A stretch of DNA of 10,592 nucleotides from Bremia lactucae. Taxonomy: Eukaryota > Oomycota > Peronosporomycetes > Peronosporales > Peronosporaceae. The notes under the pieces were generated by a model. The model was not told the DNA's origin and searched no databases. It saw only the letters and a list, made by a program, of their open reading frames with translations. Of this stretch, positions 6,230 to 10,592 are shown piece by piece (positions within the stretch are counted from its first letter, which is position 1; each line of letters begins with the position of its first letter). Made by a program: the position numbers and the translations under genes. The DNA is taken from assembly GCF_004359215.1 (NCBI RefSeq), contig NC_090619.1:5438539-5449130 (forward strand), written 5' to 3'.

Positions 6230-6720
6230 GATTTGCGCAGCCGGCTCAAAATTGGGCCAGCGCGAAAGGGCATCAGCGACGGCGTTAAGTCGTACTGGTT
6301 GTACTCCACAGAGAAGTATACTCCGCGAAGAAAGACAACTCTCTCGCCCCCACCATTCTTTGCGAGAGGTTTGGACTGTTAGGGCCGTGCGTAAAGACGC
6401 ATGGTCGTATAAACAATGAGCGGTCTATCGCCAAGAGATAGACCCTTAGCTTAGCCAGTGCAAATTTCATGGCAAGAAGTCCCTTTTTATGCACTGAGTA
6501 ATTGCGTTTCGGTGGTTAAAGCTAAGGCGACTGATTGTGGACGACGCGCTCTGCGCCGTCTGTATCATATTGCGTTAACGCACAGCCAATTACAAATGCT
6601 GCGTCTCTGACCACATGAAATGGTCTGTTTTGGTCCGCAATCTCCAGGATTGTCGATTGCATAACGATTTGCTTGATACCCTAAAAAACGCTGACAATCA
6701 GCGCTCCAGGCCCACTGATA
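6230..6720 (-). pseudogene. RNase H domain of element 2 pol
   Basis: Minus-strand frame about 6680-6522 reads ILEIADQNRPFHVVRDAAFV and IGCALTQYDTDGAERVV, with the first catalytic Asp kept at 6605-6603, then stops. A second frame (6494-6285) reads KKGLLAMKFALAKLRVYLL, later NLSQRMVGARELSFFAEY. A third contains VADALSRWPNFEPAAQ near 6280-6235, the classic end of Gypsy RNase H. The domain thus runs in at least three frames. The TDH motif has decayed to THG. Confidence 0.85.
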
Positions 6721-6968
6721 ATCAGCGTCCCAGGATCCTTTTCATTTTTTCAACAAAGAAGAATTTTGGCATAATTGCAGGAGTACTTGTGTAAGTACGC
6801 CGCCATGCTGAGGAACTTTCCAAAGCCCTTTACGTCGACTGACGCAGGCCAGTCGGTGATCGCCTTGATATTTTCCGTATCAGAGCGCTAACCGTGATTA
6901 CCCACGATCCACCCAAGAAGTGGTATTACGCTTGCAGCGAATAGACTTTTCTTGAGGTTTGCATACAG

Positions 6969-7158
6969 CTTATGCTTAGCATAAGTTTAAGAACCTTTTG
7001 CACGTGTGTACGATTTACTTCAACGTTCGACTAACCATACATGGCTCTGTTATGTCAATTATACTTATGCTGAGCATAAGTGCAAGAACTTTTCGCACGT
7101 GTGTACAATTTACTTCAACGTCCGACTTCCCATACATTACTCTATTATGAACAAAGAC
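6969..7158. repeat. 95-bp tandem duplication inside RT
   Basis: Two units start at 6969 and 7064. Each begins with an odd palindrome, CTTATGCTTAGCATAAG and CTTATGCTGAGCATAAG. They remain similar for about 87 bp with roughly 14 differences, diverging at the end of the second unit. The shared part codes on the minus strand for the segment around THVRKVLALM, present twice. Confidence 0.85.
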
Positions 7159-7233
7159 GTCATTTAAACAACTCGGTGCACAAGATTACAGTGTGATTAC
7201 CAATCACAATGTGGAGTCAGCTGCCGGCGGCTG

Positions 7234-7288
7234 TGCGATATTCTGCATCGATCTTAACAGATTGGTTACACATCTGTCGAATATCGCA
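7234..7288. repeat. Perfect 10-bp inverted repeat inside RT
   Basis: TGCGATATTC (7234-7243) pairs with GAATATCGCA (7279-7288) across 35 bases. Just left, TGTGATT-ACC-AATCACA (7192-7208) forms another tight hairpin. Confidence 0.9.
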
Positions 7289-7386
7289 GGGGTATAACTA
7301 AGCCCTTGTTGTATTACTAGCCACTCCCATAGCATTTCGCTTGGGTGCTTCCTGCTGTGGACGGGATATCCTGCTCACGTACAAGA

Positions 7387-7411
7387 ATCTGATGATATGT
7401 ATTCATCAGAT
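7387..7411. repeat. Perfect 9-bp hairpin inside RT
   Basis: ATCTGATGA (7387-7395) pairs with TCATCAGAT (7403-7411), loop 7, inside the palm motif A of the dead RT. It is one of the clearest cases of a perfect hairpin in former coding sequence. Confidence 0.9.
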
Positions 7412-7680
7412 CCATTGACGAAGAGATAGTACTTTTTGGCATTCCATCAATGATTACGTCTAATGGGGATATCGGCGTTTGAGTTGTTACAGTTGCAGTG
7501 TTCAATTTATCGAACGCATGCAGAATCCGCCAGCCTCCTGTTGCTTCACACACGCAGAAGGTCGGAGAGCTATATGGAAAGATCGACTTTCTCACATGGC
7601 CCGCTGCCAAGCGATAAGCAAGTAATTTGTCGATCGCTAAAACTTGATCGAGACAATGGCCACATAGTATTTTAAATTTG

Positions 7681-7987
7681 GTATTAGGTCAATTTCGAGT
7701 CGAGTGCCTTTATCCTTAAGCAACTCGCACGGTACGGATTCAAATGATACATGAATAAAATCGATAAAATCTTTATATAAAGGATTTTTCTTATAGGACT
7801 CTTAGGATTGGGACGTAAAACGTTCTGTTCGAGTCTTCCCATCGAGGAAACTTTCGTCCATGGATGAGCTGCAAAGAACCCGTTTGTTCTCAGGAAATAC
7901 TATTGCAGACCGAATATCGACCACGTGATTGTCTTCTGTGATAATTACGCAGATCTGCTTGCCTTTACCAATACGCAGATAACGCAA
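7681..7987 (-). pseudogene. RT N-terminal extension of element 2 pol
   Basis: Minus-strand frame 7987-7802 ends SSSMDESFLDGKTRTERFTS, and after a stop and frame change the text continues as FESVPCELLKDKGTRLEIDL then IPNTKYYVA (about 7765-7680). This order (MDES, the LDxKTRxERF-like box, the PCEL/EIDL segment) is the usual lead-in to RT in oomycete Gypsy elements, here with at least two breaks. Confidence 0.75.
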
Positions 7988-8525
7988 GAGCTATTTCAAT
8001 TCTATTGTTGTCAATTGAGTTATCTTCGATATTAACTTCGGCGGTGCTATCAGATAAAGTGTACACTTGAGCGGATGTGTACTAGACACTTAATGATTTA
8101 GTTTCCTCTTTGGAACTTATTCCCACAAGTATGTGGGGATTTTTGTCCACAAATTTATGCGGACTTATTCCCGCAGATTCTTCGAAACCTTTTCTTTCAA
8201 GTTTTACTGTCGCTTGTAGACAGCCTTTGAATATTTCTTAGATGCTTAATTGGATGTTGCTTTCTAAGCAAACATCCTTGTTTCGTCCCACTCAACTTAC
8301 TCGAGTGGTCAACTTCGGCGCTGTCTGTGCTTGCGCAGCCCAGTAACTATATCCACGTCACGATAGTGGACCTTCGACGCTGTTTGTGCTTGTGTACAGC
8401 CGTCAGGATCTACTCCATGGTGTGATATGTACTGACACTAAAGTCTTGTTCAGTCGTGCAAACGACGTGACCACAATTTAGGCCATCGCACTCACTCCTT
8501 AGACATCCACACGCCTGTGAACGCT
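7988..8525 (-). pseudogene. Protease-RT linker of element 2 pol, with internal repeat
   Basis: No long frame survives, but minus-strand fragments such as GCTQAQTASKVHYRD and TGLRKHRQRR fit the variable linker between protease and RT. A degenerate tandem repeat with a 59-bp step is visible: CTTCGGCGCTGTCTGTGCTTG at 8313 and CTTCGACGCTGTTTGTGCTTG at 8372, with a weaker third hit near 8205. Several hairpins sit here (8122-8137, 8252-8277, 8288-8308) and a 12-bp palindrome (8057-8068). Confidence 0.55.
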
Positions 8526-8870
8526 TCAATTGCACATCAGAAGGCCATCTGATGAACGAGAGGCAGGGGCTTGATGCCGCCAGTTTATGCGTGGCTCATA
8601 CTTTCTGAGCCATAACAGTCCTAGGATGACATCACATTTGTCATCCAGATCTAGTACGATATAAATCATCATCGTACTAATTACCCTTTAACGTGTATTT
8701 GATACCAATTACACGTTTTTTAACTGTTACAGATGCGTCTGCTGCTAGGCGCACTGTCATCCTCGTTAGAGGATATCGCGCTCAATAAATTTTAGTCTGC
8801 GATCTTTTGGCGATTGGCATCTACTAAAATTATTAGACGCTCACAATCGACAAGGACTTGAGTAAATTTT
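8526..8870 (-). pseudogene. Aspartic protease of element 2, inactive
   Basis: On the minus strand the active-site region reads VLVDCE, with the catalytic Asp at 8848-8846. The next frame gives SNNFSRCQ, then TRMTVRLAADASVTVKKRV, and from 8687 IVLDLDDKCDVILGLLWLRK and YEPRINWRHQ to a stop at 8526. Gypsy proteases have Asp-Ser/Thr/Cys-Gly at the active site; here the Gly position reads Glu. At least three frame changes occur over 340 bp. The ILG/LPWL flap-side motif is nearly intact. Confidence 0.8.
8653..8717. repeat. Two adjacent 8-bp hairpins in protease
   Basis: AGTACGAT (8653-8660) pairs with ATCGTACT (8671-8678), loop 10. AACGTGTA (8690-8697) pairs with TACACGTT (8710-8717), loop 12. GGATGAC (8624-8630) with GTCATCC (8640-8646) and TGGCTCA (8592-8598) with TGAGCCA (8606-8612) lie directly to the left. 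Confidence 0.9.
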
Positions 8871-8936
8871 ATTTGACACTTTTACTTTCAGGGTGATGAG
8901 GCTAACCTCATCCCCTGGGGCAGTTACACACAATGT

Positions 8937-9563
8937 CTATGTCTGAGGAGCAACTTTCGTCAAAAGGCCTTCAAATTCTTTTGACGTTGCTGGATCAGCA
9001 GGGCGCTTAGCTTCAACTATCCCCGACCGTATCGTACGTTCCGCCTCGCCGTTACGAATTCGCATCAACGTCGAATCCGCATTTTCCGCTGTTCCTAGCG
9101 GAGGGTCGATCGTTTCGCTCATTCTTTATAGGCACCTGGCGTGGAGCACTACACTCATAAGCAAAGCGGCGCGTCTTTTGACAACGAATGCATTTTTCAA
9201 TCGTTTGTGACTTGAAAAGCGAGGTTTCCCGCTCTCCACATACGAGAGGTCCATAGATTCTGAGCCTCCGTTTTCTTGTCGTCTCTAAGGACAATAAGCT
9301 CTAGAGTGGACGCTTGCCCATTTCAAACTGAAGTCCTCCTGTTCCGCTATAGAGATTGCTTGGTCGAACGACTCTAGTTCAAGCCAGAACAGGTGAGTCT
9401 AAAGAGGGTTGTCTGCAAGACCTTTAATAATCACAATTACCTGTGTTTCTTCTTCGACTGGATGACTCACGATACAACTGACCCGTGAAGTGACGTGAGG
9501 CACTACTCGCACTGAGGCAGTGTCTAGTGGATTTGTACTGAAGCAGTACAAGTCAGTAGTGCC
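8937..9563 (-). pseudogene. Gag C-terminal half with zinc knuckle, element 2
   Basis: Minus-strand frame about 9540-9290 reads SHPVEEETQVIVIIKGLADN, then after a stop THLFWLELESFDQAISIAEQ and EDFSLKWASVH, a Gypsy capsid end. Next comes MDLSYVESGKPRF (from 9254) in the same phase, and then, shifted, the zinc knuckle CIRCQKTRRFAYEC at 9192-9151. The expected His of C-x2-C-x4-H-x4-C is Arg, so zinc binding would fail. The tail (9122-8937, PATSKEFEGLLTKVAP) is in another frame. Gag would coat the RNA in particles; this copy is inactive. Confidence 0.85.
9499..9563. repeat. Three-stem cloverleaf-like inverted repeat in gag
   Basis: GGCACTAC (9499-9506) pairs with GTAGTGCC (9556-9563) as outer stem. 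Inside are CACTG-AGG-CAGTG (9510-9522) and TTGTACTG-AAG-CAGTACAA (9533-9551). All three stems are perfect, forming a potential three-way junction in 65 bases. Confidence 0.9.
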
Positions 9564-9723
9564 CGTTTACAGTTAAGGCTCAAGCTTTGTGACCTATTGA
9601 TTTTATTCATACAAGGATTTGAAGACCCGGCTCCCGCGAACATTTGAGCCGCCACGTGTCGAAATCAGGGCTAGAGCCGAGCTCCTGGATTTGAATTAGG
9701 GCAAGCGTGGCCTTCATGCTTAT
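9564..9723 (-). pseudogene. Eroded capsid segment of element 2 gag
   Basis: Only faint matches remain, such as VFKSLYE near 9640-9620 on the minus strand, where an intact gag would continue from the capsid fragment at 10098. No frame of useful length is open. Confidence 0.4.
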
Positions 9724-10094
9724 GTCTAGCATAGACGGTACCTTACACTAGTACGTGCAGAGGAAGACTCTCTTTAAAACACTCGCTTTAAAGAGGGTTC
9801 AAAAAAACTGTATTTAATAAAACTAAGCTCTTCTGTTTCTATCTATTTAATACTGACCAAATTTAAAATTAATTTTAAACATGGAATAAAGTCATATCTG
9901 TATCTCTCTTTACGCGCGTCTAGCGCTGACTAGACCGTTGAGACAGTAGGTATAATGTACTAAATGTATCAATGGATAAGCATTTAGAATATTTTGTATG
10001 TTAAATCATATTCTCCAGATATTATCTACCTTGCGATAATATATTAATTATAACCTTTAAGGTTAATTTCATGTAACGGTACACCCCGTTATAC
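9724..10094 (-). mobile_element. LTR-like insertion (about 370 bp) splitting gag
   Basis: Capsid sequence stops at 10098 and resumes by about 9640, although an intact gag would need only some 40 bp between. The intervening sequence is AT-rich and non-coding. On the minus strand it begins TATAACGGGGTGTACCGTTACA, close to the TGTAACGG-type start of oomycete Gypsy LTRs, and ends CTATGCTAGACA. It holds a 9-bp hairpin CTCTTTAAA/TTTAAAGAG (9770-9795). A solo LTR of another family is the best guess. I could not define a clean target-site duplication, so the ends are approximate. Confidence 0.5.
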
Positions 10095-10097
10095 TAA

Positions 10098-10592
10098 GGC
10101 CCAAAATTTGATAGTTGGAAATCCTGAATTATACTTCGTTGCATCATCACTGATACGACGAGCTTCAACGAAGTCGTCTCATTCAACAAACCATCTTAAA
10201 TTGGAGTTGCCTTAATCCTTAAACTTACAGATTTCTATCTTGAAGTTTTGGGTCAATGCGAAAGCCTCGGCCCGCTAGCAACATGTAAATGATGTCTCAA
10301 CAGTATTGACTGTTGAGCACCCTGTTCCCTCAACACCTCCGCTCGTTGAGAGCCTTGCTGGTGAAGCAATGCTACTTTTTCTGCGCCCTGTCAAGTACAT
10401 GTTGCATGAACTCGACTATGGCCGCATTTTGTAATCTGTATTTAGAGTAAACAGCACCGCGCCAACGGCTGGCCCGCCTACGACCCAATTCATGCGTTGA
10501 CAGCTCTCCATTCAAGGTCAAATGAGCTTTCGCACATTATGTGACTGCCTTTTTGAGAGACTTGGGACCTCCCTTCATCTTCATTCAACATT
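10098..10592 (-). pseudogene. Gag N-terminal part of element 2 (runs off the window)
   Basis: Minus-strand frame 10384-10253 (43 codons) reads AEKVALLHQQGSQRAEVLRE then QGAQQSILLRHH and ASGPR, a coiled-coil lead followed by the conserved SGPR turn. Further on, about 10205-10098, come LRWFVE, stop, DDFVEARRISDDA and IKFWA, matching the capsid start of oomycete Gypsy gags. The sequence between 10592 and 10384 has only scattered resemblance. Frameshifts and stops make it a pseudogene. The true start, and the 5' LTR, lie to the right. Confidence 0.75.

Larger units (their letters stand above)
6750..7680 (-). pseudogene. Reverse transcriptase domain of element 2 pol
   Basis: Minus-strand frame 7610-7317 reads PYSSPTFCVCEATGGWRILH, KLNTATVTTQTPI and MDLMNTYHQILVREQDIP, covering RT fingers and palm motif A, then EWLVIQQGLSYTPAIFDRC in the next frame. 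The catalytic YxDD box should fall at 7170-7159 but reads CLND, so the enzyme is dead. Thumb sequence follows (DVEVNCTHVRKVLALM; KHKLYANLKK; IPLLGWIVGNHG; DVKGFGKFLSMAAYLHKY). A 95-bp tandem duplication (6969-7158) doubles the segment just after the active site. Confidence 0.9.
2940..10592 (-). mobile_element. Ty3/Gypsy chromovirus element 2, degenerate, nearly full length
   Basis: Read on the minus strand from the right edge, recognisable domains follow in canonical Gypsy order: gag (capsid, zinc knuckle), aspartic protease, RT, RNase H, integrase zinc finger, integrase C-terminus, chromodomain, then a 3' region, polypurine tract and probable LTR. The 5' LTR would be beyond 10592. Frameshifts and stops occur in nearly every domain, the DDE core is missing, and an LTR-like insertion splits gag. 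The element cannot encode working proteins. It faces element 1 tail to tail. Confidence 0.85.

Noticed and set aside
6210..6419. A + strand frame of 69 codons
   Set aside because: Antisense to RNase H (NLSQRM, VADALSR); no motif of its own.
7463..7675. A + strand frame of 70 codons
   Set aside because: Antisense to the RT fingers and palm; no independent support.
1..10592. CRISPR array, bacterial operons or intrinsic terminators
   Set aside because: No regular spacer repeats or bacterial genes are present, and eukaryotic chromovirus domains dominate. The hairpin plus T-run at 2346-2379 is not taken as a terminator.

Overview
The window looks like repeat-rich nuclear DNA from an oomycete (Peronosporales type, such as Phytophthora or a downy mildew). 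I infer this from two Ty3/Gypsy chromovirus retrotransposons whose gag, protease, RT, RNase H, integrase and chromodomain remnants resemble oomycete Gypsy families. No cellular host gene is recognisable. Every identification comes from reading translations by eye; no database was searched.

Layout. Element 1 (+ strand, 1 to about 1915) shows its 3' end: the pol C-terminus with an intact chromodomain (3-314), then about 1 kb whose only long reading frame is antisense (minus strand, 1137 down to the window edge), then a polypurine tract (1341-1350) and the 3' LTR from 1352. From 1916 to about 2940 lies a non-coding stretch with two perfect hairpins (2246-2270, 2346-2378), a short fragment related to the antisense protein of element 2 (2566-2676), and a tRNA/tmRNA-like 3' end on the minus strand (2714-2762).

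Element 2 (- strand, about 2940 to 10592) is a nearly full-length but dead copy running right to left: gag N-terminus (10592-10098), an LTR-like insertion (9724-10094), gag C-terminus with MDLSY and a damaged zinc knuckle (9563-8937), protease (8870-8526), linker (8525-7988), RT (7987-6750) with the catalytic YxDD lost and a 95-bp tandem duplication, RNase H (6720-6230), integrase zinc finger (6058-5790), a missing DDE core, integrase C-terminus (5480-4971), chromodomain (4790-4469), and a 3' region with polypurine tract and probable LTR. Its 3' region also carries an antisense gene, here on the + strand (3624-5215, broken into several frames).

The main result is that both elements, in opposite orientations and with clearly diverged sequence, have the same unusual arrangement. 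An antisense ORF starts about 110-150 bp inside the polypurine tract, runs back towards pol, overlaps the chromodomain, and ends in a coiled coil lying antisense to the pol tail upstream of the chromodomain. In all three places where the overlap can be read, the antisense frame has the same phase relative to pol. In element 2 the end of this protein is a five-heptad leucine zipper.

A second, independent signal is a strong excess of short perfect hairpins throughout the window, including inside decayed retrotransposon coding sequence.
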